A stretch of 64,000 nt of DNA from Variovorax ginsengisoli (GCF_030486595.1 NZ_JAUJZH010000001.1:372001-436000); one strand, 5' to 3'. Counted from the stretch's first letter, positions 41,652 through 52,481 are shown. The notes: generated by a model from the sequence alone, not told the origin. A program made the numbers and translations.

Positions 41652-43186
41652 AGACGGCGCCCGATGCAGTCGGGTCCCCGCGTGGCCCCGTGGTCGAATT
41701 CGAACTCAAGTTCCAGGTCGATGCCGCGCATCAGGCGGCGGTCGAAGCGGCGGTGACGCGCGGGCGCTCGCACCGCGCGCATCTGCGCGCCCGCTACTAC
41801 GACACCGCGGATGGCGCGCTGGCAGCGCAACACATCGTGCTGCGGGTGCGCAAGGAAGACGGCGCCTGGGTGCAGACCGCCAAGGCCCCGGGCGAGCGGC
41901 TGGTCGAGCGCCTCGAGCACAACGTCGAACTCCCTCCCGGCCGGGCCAGCGACACGCCGCCTCCATTGATCGGCCGGCATCAAGGCACGCCGGTCGGCGA
42001 ACGGATCGCCGAGGCCCTGCGCCGGGCCGGCCACGACCCCGCCGAAGTCGCGCTGGTGCCGCTGTACGGGACCGATGTCTGGCGCACCACGCGCGAGATG
42101 CGCAGCGGCGATGCGCTGGTCGAACTGGCCTTCGACCTCGGGTCGGTGCGCGCTGGCGACCGCACCCATCCGCTGCGCGAACTCGAGATCGAGCTCAAGC
42201 ACGGCAGTCCGTCGTCGCTGCTCGAACTCGCCGGCCGCTGGCGCGCGCGCTACGGGCTCTGGCTCGACACCGTCTCCAAGGCGGAGCGCGGCGAGCGGCT
42301 GGCCCGCGGCGCCGAGCACGGCCCGCCGGTCAAGGCCACGGCGCCGCGGCTGGAGACCGATGCGAGCGGCCCGCAGGTGTTTCGCGCGGTGCTCGACAGC
42401 TGCCTGAGCCAGATTCTTCCGAACGCCAGCGAGGTCGCGGCCGAAAGCACCGACCCCGAGCATGTGCACCAGCTGCGCGTCGGCATCCGGCGCCTGCGCA
42501 CCGCCCTGCGCGAAATGGCCGAACTCGCGCCGGCCATCGATCCGGCGTGGGAGCCGGCGCTGGCCGAGACCTTCGGCGCGCTGGGCCGCCAGCGCGATCG
42601 CGAGCACGTGATGCGCAGCGTGCAGCCGCAGCTGGAGGCCCATGGCGCACCGCCCTGCAGCATCGCCGCGGACTCGGACGCCACCCCTTCGGCCGCGGAG
42701 ACGGTGCGGAGCCCGGCCTTCCAGGCGGCGCTGATGAACCTGATCGCCGCCTCCTTGCCCGCCGCCGCCCCGGCCGAGCCTGCTGTCAAGGCCCCCTCGG
42801 CCCGCAAGGCGCTGCGGGCCCGGCTCTCGAAACTTCATCGACAGGTGCTGCGCGACGGCAAGCGCTTCGAAAGCCTCGGAGCGGTCGAGCAGCATCGCGT
42901 GCGCAAGCGTCTCAAGCGCCTGCGCTACCTGGGCGAGTTCGTGGCACCGCTGTTCGGGCGGCGCGCCGCCGAGCGCTTCCTGGCGCAGCTGGAGCCGGCG
43001 CAGGATGCCCTCGGCGCCCACAACGACGCCGCGACCGCCATGGCCGCCTACCGCGCGCATGCCGCGACGGACGGCGCAGCCTGGTTCGCGGTCGGCTGGC
43101 TGGCGGCCAACCATCCGGCCAGCGCCAAGCAGTGCCGCAAGGCGCTCGACAAGGTGGCCGAACTCACGCCGTTCTGGAAGTCCTGA
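41648..43186 (+). CDS. CYTH and CHAD domain protein (polyphosphate-related)
   Basis: A 512-residue protein joining two domains linked to polyphosphate. The CYTH domain (about 15-215) has the EFELKF form of the ExExK motif that binds triphosphate and metal, and ELEIELKHG further on. The CHAD domain (about 245-510) shows HVHQLRVGIRRLRTALREM, the conserved basic helix with histidines, and a second HRVRKRLKRLRYLGEF repeat. CHAD domains bind polyphosphate; CYTH enzymes can be tripolyphosphatases. The start is taken as GTG 41648 because of the GTGA overlap, although AAGGAG is too close; GTG 41690 is an alternative just before the CYTH motif. Confidence 0.88.
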   Translation: MKTAPDAVGSPRGPVVEFELKFQVDAAHQAAVEAAVTRGRSHRAHLRARYYDTADGALAAQHIVLRVRKEDGAWVQTAKAPGERLVERLEHNVELPPGRASDTPPPLIGRHQGTPVGERIAEALRRAGHDPAEVALVPLYGTDVWRTTREMRSGDALVELAFDLGSVRAGDRTHPLRELEIELKHGSPSSLLELAGRWRARYGLWLDTVSKAERGERLARGAEHGPPVKATAPRLETDASGPQVFRAVLDSCLSQILPNASEVAAESTDPEHVHQLRVGIRRLRTALREMAELAPAIDPAWEPALAETFGALGRQRDREHVMRSVQPQLEAHGAPPCSIAADSDATPSAAETVRSPAFQAALMNLIAASLPAAAPAEPAVKAPSARKALRARLSKLHRQVLRDGKRFESLGAVEQHRVRKRLKRLRYLGEFVAPLFGRRAAERFLAQLEPAQDALGAHNDAATAMAAYRAHAATDGAAWFAVGWLAANHPASAKQCRKALDKVAELTPFWKS

Positions 43187-43211
43187 AGCGGTTCGTCCCG
43201 GCCACCTGGGC

Positions 43212-44951
43212 TCAATGGGAGTGCCGCGGCACGGCCGCACCGCGGCAGCCGACCAGGAAGTCGAAGTCGCAGCCCTCGTCAGCCTGCAGCACGTGGTCGA
43301 CATACAGACGCTGGTAGCCGCCGCCGGTCGCGGGTGCGGCGCGGCCTGCGATCGCCTCGAGGCGCGCCGCCAGTTCGGCGTCGTCGATGTCGAGGTGCAG
43401 CCGTCCAGCCTCGCAGTCGAGCTCGATCCAGTCGCCGTCCTGCACCGCCGCCAACGGGCCGCCGTCGGCCGCTTCAGGCGCCACATGCAGCACCACCGTC
43501 CCGTAGGCGGTGCCGCTCATGCGGGCATCCGAAATCCGCACCATGTCTTTGACGCCCTGGCGCAGCAGCTTCGGCGGCAGGCCCATGTTGCCGACCTCGG
43601 CCATGCCCGGGTAGCCCTTCGGCCCGCAGTTCTTCATGACCATCACCGAGCTGGCGTCGATCTCGAGCGACTCGTCGACGATGCGCGCCTTGTAGTGCTC
43701 CAGATTCTCGAACACCACCGCCCGGCCCCGGTGCCTGAGCAGCTCGGGCGAAGCGGCCGAGGGCTTGAGCACCGCGCCGCGCGGCGCCAGGTTGCCGCGC
43801 AGGATGCACATGCCGCCATCGGCGACCAGCGGCCTGTCCAGGGGCCGGATCACCTCGTCGTTGAAGCTCGGCGCCTCGCGCACGTTGTCCCACAGCGAAC
43901 GGCCGTTGACGGTCAGCGCGCCGGGATGCGGCAGCAGGCCATGCTCGCCCAGGCGGCGCAGCACGGCCGGCAGGCCGCCGGCGTAGTAGAACTCCTCCAT
44001 CAGGAACCGGCCCGAGGGCATCAGGTCGACCAGGGTCGGCGTGCCGCGGCCGAAGCGGGTCCAGTCCTCGAGCGCGAGCGCGACGCCGATCCGGCCCGCG
44101 ATCGCCTTCAGGTGGATCACCGCGTTGGTCGAGCCGCCGATCGCCGCGTTGACGCGGATCGCGTTCTCGAAGGCGTCGCGGGTCAGGATCTTCGACAGCG
44201 TGAGCCCCTCGCGCGCCATCTCGACCGCGCGCATGCCCGACATCTGCGCCAGCACGTAGCGCCGCGCATCGACCGCCGGGATCGCCGCGTTGTGCGGCAG
44301 CGAGGCGCCCAGCGCCTCGGCCATGCAGGCCATGGTCGAGGCCGTGCCCATGGTGTTGCAGGTGCCGGCCGAGCGCGACATGCCGGCCTCGGCCGACAGG
44401 AACTGGTGGAGGTCGATCTCGCCGGCCTTCATCGACTCGTGCAGTTGCCAGACGGCAGTGCCGGAACCGATGTCGCGGCCCTCGAGCTTGCCGTTGAGCA
44501 TCGGTCCGCCGGTGACGACGATCGCCGGGATGTCGCAACTGGCGGCCCCCATCAGCAGCGCCGGCGTGGTCTTGTCGCAGCCGGTGAGCAGCACCACGGC
44601 GTCGATCGGGTTGCCGCGGATCGCCTCCTCGACGTCCATGCTCGCGAGGTTGCGCGTCAACATCGCGGTCGGGCGCAGGTTGGACTCGCCGTTGGAGAAC
44701 ACCGGGAACTCGACCGGAAAACCGTTTGCCTCTGATATACCGCGCTTGACATGCTCGGCGATCTTGCGGAAGTGCGCGTTGCAGGGCGTCAGCTCGGACC
44801 AGGTGTTGCAGATGCCGATGATCGGCCGGCCGTCGAACTCGTGGTCCGGAATGCCCTGGTTCTTCATCCAGCTGCGGTACATGAAGCCGTTCTTGTCGGC
44901 CGGGCCGAACCATTCGGCGGAGCGCAGCTTCCGGGTCGGGGTGTCAGGCAT
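43212..44951 (-). CDS. araC: L-arabinonate-type dehydratase (IlvD/Edd family)
   Basis: A 579-residue iron-sulphur dehydratase. The beginning LRSAEWFGPADKNGFMYRSWMKNQGIPDHEF and length match L-arabinonate dehydratases, which form 2-dehydro-3-deoxy-L-arabinonate, more closely than dihydroxyacid or 6-phosphogluconate dehydratase. The cluster cysteines are visible in GICNTWSELTPC, LLTGCDKTTPA and GTCNTMGTAS, in the pattern known for the [2Fe-2S] members. It is the last gene of the sugar operon, nine bases after yjfF, and with the semialdehyde dehydrogenase at the other end indicates an oxidative pentose route. Related aldonates (D-fuconate, D-xylonate) remain possible substrates. The symbol is that used for the enzyme in Azospirillum, not the AraC regulator. 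Confidence 0.87.
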   Translation of the reverse strand: MPDTPTRKLRSAEWFGPADKNGFMYRSWMKNQGIPDHEFDGRPIIGICNTWSELTPCNAHFRKIAEHVKRGISEANGFPVEFPVFSNGESNLRPTAMLTRNLASMDVEEAIRGNPIDAVVLLTGCDKTTPALLMGAASCDIPAIVVTGGPMLNGKLEGRDIGSGTAVWQLHESMKAGEIDLHQFLSAEAGMSRSAGTCNTMGTASTMACMAEALGASLPHNAAIPAVDARRYVLAQMSGMRAVEMAREGLTLSKILTRDAFENAIRVNAAIGGSTNAVIHLKAIAGRIGVALALEDWTRFGRGTPTLVDLMPSGRFLMEEFYYAGGLPAVLRRLGEHGLLPHPGALTVNGRSLWDNVREAPSFNDEVIRPLDRPLVADGGMCILRGNLAPRGAVLKPSAASPELLRHRGRAVVFENLEHYKARIVDESLEIDASSVMVMKNCGPKGYPGMAEVGNMGLPPKLLRQGVKDMVRISDARMSGTAYGTVVLHVAPEAADGGPLAAVQDGDWIELDCEAGRLHLDIDDAELAARLEAIAGRAAPATGGGYQRLYVDHVLQADEGCDFDFLVGCRGAAVPRHSH

Positions 44952-44960
44952 GCCGTGGCC

Positions 44961-46001
44961 TCAGTGGGTACCGGTGCCGCGCGCCGTGAACAGGCGCTGC
45001 AGCAGGCAGAAGACGAACAGCAGCACGCCCACCACGATGCGGGTCCACCACGAGCTCAGCGTGCCGTCGAAGGAGATCAGGGTCTGGATGATGCCCAGCA
45101 TGAGCACGCCGAACAGCGTGCCCACCACGTAGCCGACCCCGCCGGTGAGCAGGGTGCCGCCGATCACCACCGCGGCGATGGCGTCGAGCTCGAGGCCGAT
45201 CGCATGCAGGCCGTAGCCCGACAACATGTAGAAGGTGAAGACCACGCCGCCCAGCGCCGAGCAGAAGCCCGACAGCGTGTAGACGCCGACCACGGTCGAG
45301 CGCACCGGCAGGCCCATCAGCAGCGCCGACTGCTCGCTGCCGCCGATGGCGTATACCGCGCGGCCGAAGGGCGTGAAGTGGGCGATGAACACCGCCAGCG
45401 CCACCACCGCCAGCGCGATCAGCGCCGACACCGACAGCGAGGCATCGCCCCACACCGGCAGCCGCCACTGCGAGACCTTGGCATAGAACTCGTTGGTGAT
45501 GCTGATCGAGTCGATGCTGATCAAGTAGCACAGGCCGCGCGCGAGGAACATGCCGGCCAGGGTCACGATGAAGGGCTGCAGCCGGAAGCGCTCGATCAGC
45601 AGGCCCATGAAGGCGCCGAAGGCCGTGCCCATCGCCAGCACCAGCGGAATCACCAGCGCCGGGCTCCAGCCGTGCTTCTCGACCAGCGAGGCCGAGACCA
45701 TGGTGGTCAGCGCGATCACCGAGCCGACCGACAGGTCGATGCCGCCCGACAGGATCACGAAGGTCATGCCGACCGCGACGATGCACACGAAGGCGTTGTC
45801 GATCAGCAGGTTCAGGAACACCTGCGGCGAGAAGAAGCCGTCGTAGAAGACCGACCCCAGGGTCGCCATCAGCATGAACAGAGAGATCGTCGCCGCCAGC
45901 GGCAGGTACTTGGGATTGAAGCGCGCGCCGGCCGGCCGGCCGCGCGACGCCGCGGTCGCGCCATCGGCGGCCGCGGTTTCGTTCGACACCAGCGCGCTCA
46001 T
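44961..46001 (-). CDS. yjfF: Sugar ABC transporter permease (YjfF type)
   Basis: A 346-residue inner-membrane permease of the ribose/galactofuranose class. About nine hydrophobic segments; the class motif [25 protein letters not shown] lies near residue 80 and GGTLLTGGVGYVVGTLFGV near 270. ATG 46001 overlaps the ytfT stop by four bases, so the two permeases are made together and would form a heterodimer. Confidence 0.92.
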   Translation of the reverse strand: MSALVSNETAAADGATAASRGRPAGARFNPKYLPLAATISLFMLMATLGSVFYDGFFSPQVFLNLLIDNAFVCIVAVGMTFVILSGGIDLSVGSVIALTTMVSASLVEKHGWSPALVIPLVLAMGTAFGAFMGLLIERFRLQPFIVTLAGMFLARGLCYLISIDSISITNEFYAKVSQWRLPVWGDASLSVSALIALAVVALAVFIAHFTPFGRAVYAIGGSEQSALLMGLPVRSTVVGVYTLSGFCSALGGVVFTFYMLSGYGLHAIGLELDAIAAVVIGGTLLTGGVGYVVGTLFGVLMLGIIQTLISFDGTLSSWWTRIVVGVLLFVFCLLQRLFTARGTGTH

Positions 46002-47041
46002 CGCGTCGCCCCCCCGTGCGCCGGCCGCACCGCCAGCTGCCGCAGGCTGGCCCGGAACTCCGCCGACTGCAGCAGCATTACCACGAACACCACCACTGCC
46101 TTGACCACCAGGTTGATCTCGGGCGGCACACCGAGCGAATAGATCGCATAGGTCAGGGTCTGGATGATCAGCGCGCCGATCACGCTGCCGACCAGGCTGA
46201 AGCGCCCGCCCGTGAGCGCGGTGCCGCCGAGCGTCACGGCCAGGATGGCGTCGAGTTCGAGCAGCTGGCCGGCGTTGTTTCCGTCCGCGCTCTTGACGTT
46301 GGAGCTGATCAGCAGGCCCGCCACGCCGGCGCAGAAGCCGCAGAACATGTAGGCGCCGACCACGATGCGGCGCGCCCGTACGCCGGCGACCCGGGCCGCG
46401 CCCGGATTGATGCCGACCGCCTGGATGAACAAGCCGAGCGCGCTGCGCGTGATCGCGAGGTACAGCAGCGCGAAGACGAAGGCCGCGACGTAGACCGAGA
46501 ACGGCAGCCCGAACAGATAGCCGCTGCCGATGAAGAAGAAGGGCGCGTAGTAGATGGTGATGATCTGCCCGCCGGTGATCAGCTGCGCGATGCCGCGCCC
46601 GGCCACCATCAGGATCAGGGTCGCGATGATCGGCTGCATGCCGACGCGAGCGACCAGCAGCCCGTTCCAGAGACCGCAGGCCAGCGCGGCGCCTAGCGCG
46701 CCCACGATCGCCAGCCACATCGGGAAGCGGCTCACCTGCGCCGCCGCGCCGTTGCTGACCACCAGCGAGCCGCCGATCATCCAGGCCGCGATGGCCGCCG
46801 CGATCGCCACCACCGCGCCGACCGAGATGTCGATGCCGCGGGTGGCGATCACCAGCGTCATGCCGAGCGACACCAGCACCAGCGGCGCGGCACGGTTCAG
46901 GATGTCGATCAGGCTGCCGTAGAGATGGCCGCTGCGCCATTCGAGGTGCAGGAAGCTCGGGTTGAAGGCCGCGTTGATCGCCAGCAGCAGCAGCAGCGTG
47001 ACCAGCGGCCAGGCGAGGCGGTGTTTGAACAAATGGCTCAT
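45998..47041 (-). CDS. ytfT: Sugar ABC transporter permease (YtfT type)
   Basis: The 347-residue partner permease. It has VLVSLGMTLVIATRGIDISVGAVVAIAAAIAAWMIGG, the class motif in YtfT form, and GGTALTGGRFSLVGSVIGALIIQTLTY. The start at 47041 overlaps the ytfR stop by four bases. Together with yjfF, ytfR and ytfQ it gives a full importer. In E. coli this system carries galactofuranose; here the neighbours suggest L-arabinose or a related sugar. Confidence 0.92.
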   Translation of the reverse strand: MSHLFKHRLAWPLVTLLLLLAINAAFNPSFLHLEWRSGHLYGSLIDILNRAAPLVLVSLGMTLVIATRGIDISVGAVVAIAAAIAAWMIGGSLVVSNGAAAQVSRFPMWLAIVGALGAALACGLWNGLLVARVGMQPIIATLILMVAGRGIAQLITGGQIITIYYAPFFFIGSGYLFGLPFSVYVAAFVFALLYLAITRSALGLFIQAVGINPGAARVAGVRARRIVVGAYMFCGFCAGVAGLLISSNVKSADGNNAGQLLELDAILAVTLGGTALTGGRFSLVGSVIGALIIQTLTYAIYSLGVPPEINLVVKAVVVFVVMLLQSAEFRASLRQLAVRPAHGGATR

Positions 47042-48561
47042 GTCTCCGCCGCGATCAGTTCGTAGACCGCGTCCTCGCTGCTGCCGCCGGGCAGTTCGCC
47101 GACCTTGCGCCGCTCGCGCAGCACCGCGATGCGGTGCGACACGCGCACCACCTCGTTCATTTCGGACGAGATGAACAGCACCGCCATGCCGCCGCGCGCG
47201 AGCCGCAGGATCTCGTCCATGATCTCCTGCTTGGCCGCGACGTCGATGCCGCGGGTCGGCTCATCCAGGATCAGCAGCCGCGGCTCGATCGCCAGCCAGC
47301 GCGCCAGCACGGCCTTCTGCTGGTTCCCTCCCGACAGCAGGCCGATCGGCGTCTCGATGCTGGCGGTCTTGATGCCGAGCGCCTTGACGAAGCGCTCGGC
47401 CAAGGCGGCCTGCTCGGCGCGCGACAGCGTGTTGCGCACGCCGCGCCGCGCCTGCAGCGCCAGCGCGATGTTTTCCCGCACCGACAGCTCGGCCACGATG
47501 CCGTCGGTCTTGCGCTCCTCGGGGCACAGCGCAATACCGTGCCCCACGGCATCGGCCGGGCTCGCCAGTTCGACCGCGACGCCATCGACGCGCAGACGCC
47601 CCTGGTCGGGCCTGGCCAGGCCGAACAGCAGCCGGGCCAGCTCGGTGCGGCCGGCGCCGAGCAGGCCAGCCAGGCCCACCACCTCCCCGGCGCGCACCCG
47701 CAGGTCCACCGGCAGGAGCTGCCCGCGCTGGCCCAGGCCCTCGGCCTCCAGCAGCGCCGGCGCCGTGGCTTCGATCGCCGGCAGTTCGGCATGGCCGCTG
47801 GCCTGTGCCGCGAACTCGCGGCCGACCATCGCCGAGATCAGGGCCTGCGGCCCCAGCTCGGCGGTCGGCCACTCGCCCACCCAGCCGCCGTTGCGCAGCA
47901 CCGTGATGCGGTCCGACACCGCATAGACCTGGTTCAGGAAGTGAGTGACGAACAGGATCGCGAGGCCCTGCCCCCGCAGCCGGCGCAGCACCGCGAACAG
48001 GCTCTTCACCTCCTCGTCGTCCAGGCTCGAGGTCGGCTCGTCGAGGATCAGCACCTTCGACGACAGGCCCAGCGCACGCGCGATCGCCACCATCTGCTGC
48101 ACCGCCACCGAGTAGCTCGAGAGCAGCTGCGTGACGTCGATGTCGATGTCGAGCCGCGCCAGCAACGCACGCGATTCGCGGTGCACCGCCGCCCAGTCGA
48201 TGCGCCAGCCCTGGGCCGGGCCGCGGCGCGGATAACGGCCTGCGAAGATGTTCTCTGCCACCGACAGGTTGGGGCAGAGATTCACCTCCTGGTAGACCGT
48301 GCTGATGCCGAGGTGCTGCGCGTCGAGCGGCGAGGCTGGCCGGATCGGCTGGCCGGCCAGCGCCATCTCGCCGGCATCGGCCGCATAGACCCCCGTGAGC
48401 ACCTTGATCAAGGTCGACTTGCCGGCCCCGTTCTGCCCCAGCAGGGCATGGATCTCGCCGGCACGCAGGCGCAGCGAGACGCCCGACAGTGCCGGCACGC
48501 CGTTGAATCGCTTGTCGATGCCCGTGAGCAGCAGCACGGGCGCGCCGGTTGAAGTGTCCAT
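47038..48561 (-). CDS. ytfR: Sugar ABC transporter ATP-binding protein with two ATPase domains (YtfR type)
   Basis: A 507-residue double ATPase. The first domain has Walker [17 protein letters not shown] and Walker B LILDEPTSSLD; the second has the degenerate Walker A region GLLGAGRTELARLLFG usual for this class, signature [15 protein letters not shown] and [16 protein letters not shown] 48561 follows the mmsB stop by one base; an in-frame ATG at 48585 would overlap mmsB by 23 bases. Confidence 0.92.
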   Translation of the reverse strand: MDTSTGAPVLLLTGIDKRFNGVPALSGVSLRLRAGEIHALLGQNGAGKSTLIKVLTGVYAADAGEMALAGQPIRPASPLDAQHLGISTVYQEVNLCPNLSVAENIFAGRYPRRGPAQGWRIDWAAVHRESRALLARLDIDIDVTQLLSSYSVAVQQMVAIARALGLSSKVLILDEPTSSLDDEEVKSLFAVLRRLRGQGLAILFVTHFLNQVYAVSDRITVLRNGGWVGEWPTAELGPQALISAMVGREFAAQASGHAELPAIEATAPALLEAEGLGQRGQLLPVDLRVRAGEVVGLAGLLGAGRTELARLLFGLARPDQGRLRVDGVAVELASPADAVGHGIALCPEERKTDGIVAELSVRENIALALQARRGVRNTLSRAEQAALAERFVKALGIKTASIETPIGLLSGGNQQKAVLARWLAIEPRLLILDEPTRGIDVAAKQEIMDEILRLARGGMAVLFISSEMNEVVRVSHRIAVLRERRKVGELPGGSSEDAVYELIAAET

Positions 48562-48562
48562 G

Positions 48563-49774
48563 CTATTTATTCTTGTTGTAGACATCGACGAACACCGCCG
48601 CCAGGAGCACCAGCCCCTTGATCACCTGCTGGTAGTCGATGCCGATGCCGAGGATCGACATGCCGTTGTTCATCACGCCCATGATGAAGGCGCCGATGAC
48701 CGCGCCCATCACGCGGCCGACGCCGCCCGAGGCCGACGCGCCGCCGATGAAGCAGGCCGCGATCACGTCGAGCTCGAAGCCGAGGCCGGCCTTCGGCGTC
48801 GCCGTGTTGAGCCGGGCCGCGAACACCAGGCCGGCGAGCGCCGCCAGCACTCCCATGTTGACGAAGGTCAGGAAGGCCAGCCGCTGGGTCTTGACGCCCG
48901 ACAACCGGGCCGCCTTCTCGTTGCCACCCAGCGCGTAGATGCGCCGGCCCACGGTGGTGCGATTGGTGACGAAGTCGTAGGCGACGATCAGCACCGACAT
49001 CACGATCAGCACGTTGGGCAGGCCCTTGTAGGTCGCCAGCAGGTAGCTCAGCAGCAGGATGACGGCGGCGAAGAACAGGTTCTTGCCGAGGAAGAAGACG
49101 TAGGGCTCGGTCTCCATGCCGTGCTTGGCCAGCTTGGCCCGGCCGCGCAGCTTGAAGAAAACCAGCGCCGCGGCGGCGAGCGCGCCGAGCAGCAGGGAGG
49201 TGGAGCGCAGGCTCTCGCCGCCCAGCGGGTCGGGCACGAAGCCGGAGCTGAGCTTCTGGAACGCCTCCGGGAAGGGGCCCACCGACTGGCCCGCAAGCAG
49301 CGCCAGGGTCAGGCCCTTGAACACCAGCATGCCGGCCAGCGTGACGATGAACGACGGGATCCGGAAGAAGGCCACGAACCAGCCCTGCGCCGCGCCGATC
49401 GCGCCGCCGGCGATGAGGCAGACGATGAAGGTCGGCACGAAGTGCCATTCATACTCGACCATCAGAACCGCCGCCAGCGCGCCGATGAAGCCGCACACCG
49501 AGCCCACCGACAGGTCGATGTGGCCGGCCACGATCACCAGCAGCATGCCCAGCGCCATGATCACGATGTAGCTGTTCTGCAGCAGCAGGTTGGTGAGGTT
49601 CAGCGGCCGCATCAGGGTGCCGTCGGTCAGCACCTGGAACAGCACCATGATCGCGACCAGCGACATCAGCATGCCGTACTCGCGCAGGTTGTTCTTGAGG
49701 AAGCCGGCGTGGGCGCCGGGCGCCGCCGGCGCGAGGTGGGTGGCGGCCTTCACGGCCTCGAGTTCAGGCGGCAT
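48563..49774 (-). CDS. mmsB: Multiple-sugar ABC transporter permease (MmsB/GguB type)
   Basis: A 403-residue permease, longer than the ribose class because of an inserted cytoplasmic stretch ([20 protein letters not shown], around residue 210) typical of XylH/GguB. It shows [33 protein letters not shown] and [30 protein letters not shown]. The start lies 11 bases inside the end of mmsA. Confidence 0.92.
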   Translation of the reverse strand: MPPELEAVKAATHLAPAAPGAHAGFLKNNLREYGMLMSLVAIMVLFQVLTDGTLMRPLNLTNLLLQNSYIVIMALGMLLVIVAGHIDLSVGSVCGFIGALAAVLMVEYEWHFVPTFIVCLIAGGAIGAAQGWFVAFFRIPSFIVTLAGMLVFKGLTLALLAGQSVGPFPEAFQKLSSGFVPDPLGGESLRSTSLLLGALAAAALVFFKLRGRAKLAKHGMETEPYVFFLGKNLFFAAVILLLSYLLATYKGLPNVLIVMSVLIVAYDFVTNRTTVGRRIYALGGNEKAARLSGVKTQRLAFLTFVNMGVLAALAGLVFAARLNTATPKAGLGFELDVIAACFIGGASASGGVGRVMGAVIGAFIMGVMNNGMSILGIGIDYQQVIKGLVLLAAVFVDVYNKNK

Positions 49775-51308
49775 GGACGTTGCTCCCGGAAGCCACTATC
49801 ACGCGCATGATCTTCTCCTGCGAGGCTTCGGCGGCCGGAAACTCGGCGACGAAGCGCCCCTCGTTCATCACGTAGATGCGGTCGCACATGCCGAGCAGCT
49901 CGGGCAGTTCCGACGAAATCATGAGGATGCCTTTCCCTTCGCTCGCAAGCCGTTCGATGATGGTGTAGATCTCGTACTTGGCGCCGACGTCGATGCCGCG
50001 CGTGGGCTCGTCGAGGATCAGCAGTTCGGGCTGGGCGAACAGCCATTTGCTCAGCACCACCTTCTGCTGGTTGCCACCCGAGAGGTTGACCACGCGCTGG
50101 TCCACGCCGGCACAGCGGATGTTGAGCGCGCGCCGGTAGTCGTTCGCGACCTTGAACTCCCGGCCGTCGTCGATCACCCCGCGCTCGGACACGGCCGCCA
50201 GGTTGGCGAGGCTCACGTTCTTGCGGATGTCCTCCTCCAGCACCAGCCCGGCGCTCTTGCGGTCCTCGGTGACGTAGGCGATGCCATGGTCGATCGCCTT
50301 GCGGATGGTGCTCACATCGACTTCCTTGCCGTGCATGTGCACCGAGCCGCTGATGCGCTGTCCGTAGGAGCGCCCGAACACGCTCATCGCGAACTCGGTG
50401 CGGCCCGCGCCCATCAGCCCCGCGATGCCGACGATCTCGCCGCGCCGTACATGCAGGTCGACGCCCTTGATCTGCTCGCGATCGGCGTGCAGCGCATGGT
50501 GCACGTGCCAGTCGCGCACTTCGAAGATGGTCTCGCCGATGTCCGGCCTGCGCTCCGGGTAGCGGTGCGCCATGTCGCGCCCGACCATGCCGCGGATGAT
50601 GCGGTCCTCGCTGATCGGCGCGCCGCGGCAGTCCATGGTCTCGACGGTCGCGCCGTCGCGCAGCACGGTGATCGAATCGGCCACCTTGGCGATCTCGTTG
50701 AGCTTGTGCGAGATGAGGATCGACGCGATGCCCTGCGCCTTCAGCTCCAGCAGCAGGCGCAGCAGGGCATCGCTGTCGCTCTCGTTCAGGCTCGCGGTCG
50801 GCTCGTCGAGGATCAGCAGCTTGACCTCTTTCGAGAGCGCCTTCGCGATCTCGACCAGCTGCTGCTTGCCGACGCCCAGGTTGGTGATCAGCGCCGTCGG
50901 CGGCTCCTTGAGCCCGACCTTGGCCAGCAGGGCGCGGGTGCGGGCATAGGCCTCGAACCAGTCGATCACGCCCCCGCGCGCCGTCTCGTTGCCGAGGAAG
51001 ATGTTCTCCGCGATCGACAGCAGCGGCACCAGCGCCAGCTCCTGGTGGATGATGATGATGCCGAGCTTCTCGCTGTCGGAGATGTCCTTGAAGCGGCGCA
51101 GCTGGCCCTCGAAGTGGATCTCGCCCTGGTACGAGTCGCAGGGATACACGCCACTCAGCACCTTCATCAGCGTCGACTTGCCCGCGCCGTTCTCGCCGAC
51201 CACGGCATGGATCTCGCCCGCGCGCACCGCGAGGTTGACGTTGTCCAGCGCGTTCACCCCCGGAAAGGTCTTGGTGATGCCGCGCATCTCCAGGATCACA
51301 TCATTCAC
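49764..51308 (-). CDS. mmsA: Multiple-sugar ABC transporter ATP-binding protein (MmsA/GguA type)
   Basis: A 514-residue double ATPase paired with mmsB and chvE. First domain: [19 protein letters not shown] and [13 protein letters not shown]; second: [32 protein letters not shown] and [13 protein letters not shown]. The start is a GTG at 51308 ([17 protein letters not shown]), supported by GGAG five bases upstream; no ATG fits before the first conserved strand. The gap from chvE is 34 bases. Confidence 0.92.
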   Translation of the reverse strand: MNDVILEMRGITKTFPGVNALDNVNLAVRAGEIHAVVGENGAGKSTLMKVLSGVYPCDSYQGEIHFEGQLRRFKDISDSEKLGIIIIHQELALVPLLSIAENIFLGNETARGGVIDWFEAYARTRALLAKVGLKEPPTALITNLGVGKQQLVEIAKALSKEVKLLILDEPTASLNESDSDALLRLLLELKAQGIASILISHKLNEIAKVADSITVLRDGATVETMDCRGAPISEDRIIRGMVGRDMAHRYPERRPDIGETIFEVRDWHVHHALHADREQIKGVDLHVRRGEIVGIAGLMGAGRTEFAMSVFGRSYGQRISGSVHMHGKEVDVSTIRKAIDHGIAYVTEDRKSAGLVLEEDIRKNVSLANLAAVSERGVIDDGREFKVANDYRRALNIRCAGVDQRVVNLSGGNQQKVVLSKWLFAQPELLILDEPTRGIDVGAKYEIYTIIERLASEGKGILMISSELPELLGMCDRIYVMNEGRFVAEFPAAEASQEKIMRVIVASGSNVHAA

Positions 51309-51342
51309 CGTGGCTCCTTCCACCCGCACGCCGTTCACCGGC

Positions 51343-52413
51343 CTACTTGATCTGGCTCTCCTTGTAGTAGCCGCTGTCGACCAGCGTCTGCTTCCAGTTC
51401 GAGGCATCGACGCTGACAGGCTTCAGCAGGTACGACGGCACGACCTTGACGCCGTTGTTGTAGGTCTTGGTGTCGTTCACCTCGGGCGTCTTGCCGGCCA
51501 GCATCGCGTCCACCATGCCCACCGTCACCTTCGCCAGTTCGCGCGTGTCCTTGAACACGGTCGAGGTCTGCTCCTTCTTCAGGATCGACTTGACCGACGG
51601 CACCTCGGCGTCCTGGCCGGTCACCACCGGCATCGGCTGCTGCGCCGAGCCATAGCCCACGCCCTTGAGCGACGAGATGATGCCGATCGACAGGCCGTCG
51701 TACGGGGACAGCACCGCGTCGACCCGGTCCTTGGTGTAGTAGGCCGACAGCAGGTTGTCCATCCGTGCCTGCGCCACCGCGCCGTCCCAGCGCAAGGTCG
51801 AGACCTTGTCCATGCCCATCTGCTTGCTGCGCACCACCAGCTTGCCGCTGTCGATGTAGGGCTTGAGCACCGACATCGCGCCGTTGTAGAAGAAGAAGGC
51901 GTTGTTGTCGTCGGGCGAGCCACCGAACAGCTCGATGTTGTAGGGGCCCTTGCCCTCCTTGAGCTTGAGCGCGCTCTCGATGTAGCTGGCCTGCAGCACC
52001 CCGACCTGGTAGTTGTCGAAGGTGGCGTAGTAGTCGACGTTCTTCGAGCCCTTGATGAGCCGGTCGTAGGCGATCACCTTGACGCCCTTGTCGGCCGCCT
52101 TCTGCAGCACGTCCGACAGCGTAGTGCCGTCGATAGCCGCGATCACCAGCACCTTGGCGCCCTTGGTCACCATGTTCTCGACCTGCGCCAGCTGGTTGGG
52201 GATGTCGTCGTCGGCGTACTGCAGGTCGGTCTTGTAGCCCTTCTCGTTGAAGTACTTGACCATGTTCGAACCGTCGGCGATCCAGCGCGCCGACGACTTG
52301 GTCGGCATCGAGATCGCGACCAGGCCCTTGTCCTGGGCCTGCGCCAGCGGCGCCAGGCCGAACAGTCCCAGGGCGGCGCCGGCCAGCAGGGTCTTGATGA
52401 AAGTGCGTTTCAT
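51343..52413 (-). CDS. chvE: Multiple-sugar ABC transporter substrate-binding protein (ChvE type)
   Basis: Periplasmic monosaccharide receptor, 356 residues, with signal peptide [26 protein letters not shown] and AAGGAG-type ribosome site (AAGGAG before ATG 52413). Family features: [71 protein letters not shown] and [16 protein letters not shown]. Agrobacterium ChvE binds galactose, arabinose and xylose and works with GguAB; the LysR gene nearby resembles its regulator GbpR. Confidence 0.92.
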   Translation of the reverse strand: MKRTFIKTLLAGAALGLFGLAPLAQAQDKGLVAISMPTKSSARWIADGSNMVKYFNEKGYKTDLQYADDDIPNQLAQVENMVTKGAKVLVIAAIDGTTLSDVLQKAADKGVKVIAYDRLIKGSKNVDYYATFDNYQVGVLQASYIESALKLKEGKGPYNIELFGGSPDDNNAFFFYNGAMSVLKPYIDSGKLVVRSKQMGMDKVSTLRWDGAVAQARMDNLLSAYYTKDRVDAVLSPYDGLSIGIISSLKGVGYGSAQQPMPVVTGQDAEVPSVKSILKKEQTSTVFKDTRELAKVTVGMVDAMLAGKTPEVNDTKTYNNGVKVVPSYLLKPVSVDASNWKQTLVDSGYYKESQIK

Positions 52414-52481
52414 GAGAAGGTCTCCTTGTTGTATTTGCGGACGCAGCGGCGCTGCGCTGTCGCACGGCGCCGCGCGCGGTC

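Noticed and set aside
43212..44951. Dihydroxyacid dehydratase or phosphogluconate dehydratase
   Set aside because: Start motif, length of 579 residues and operon context match sugar-acid dehydratases; ilvD and edd proteins have a different beginning and are usually longer.
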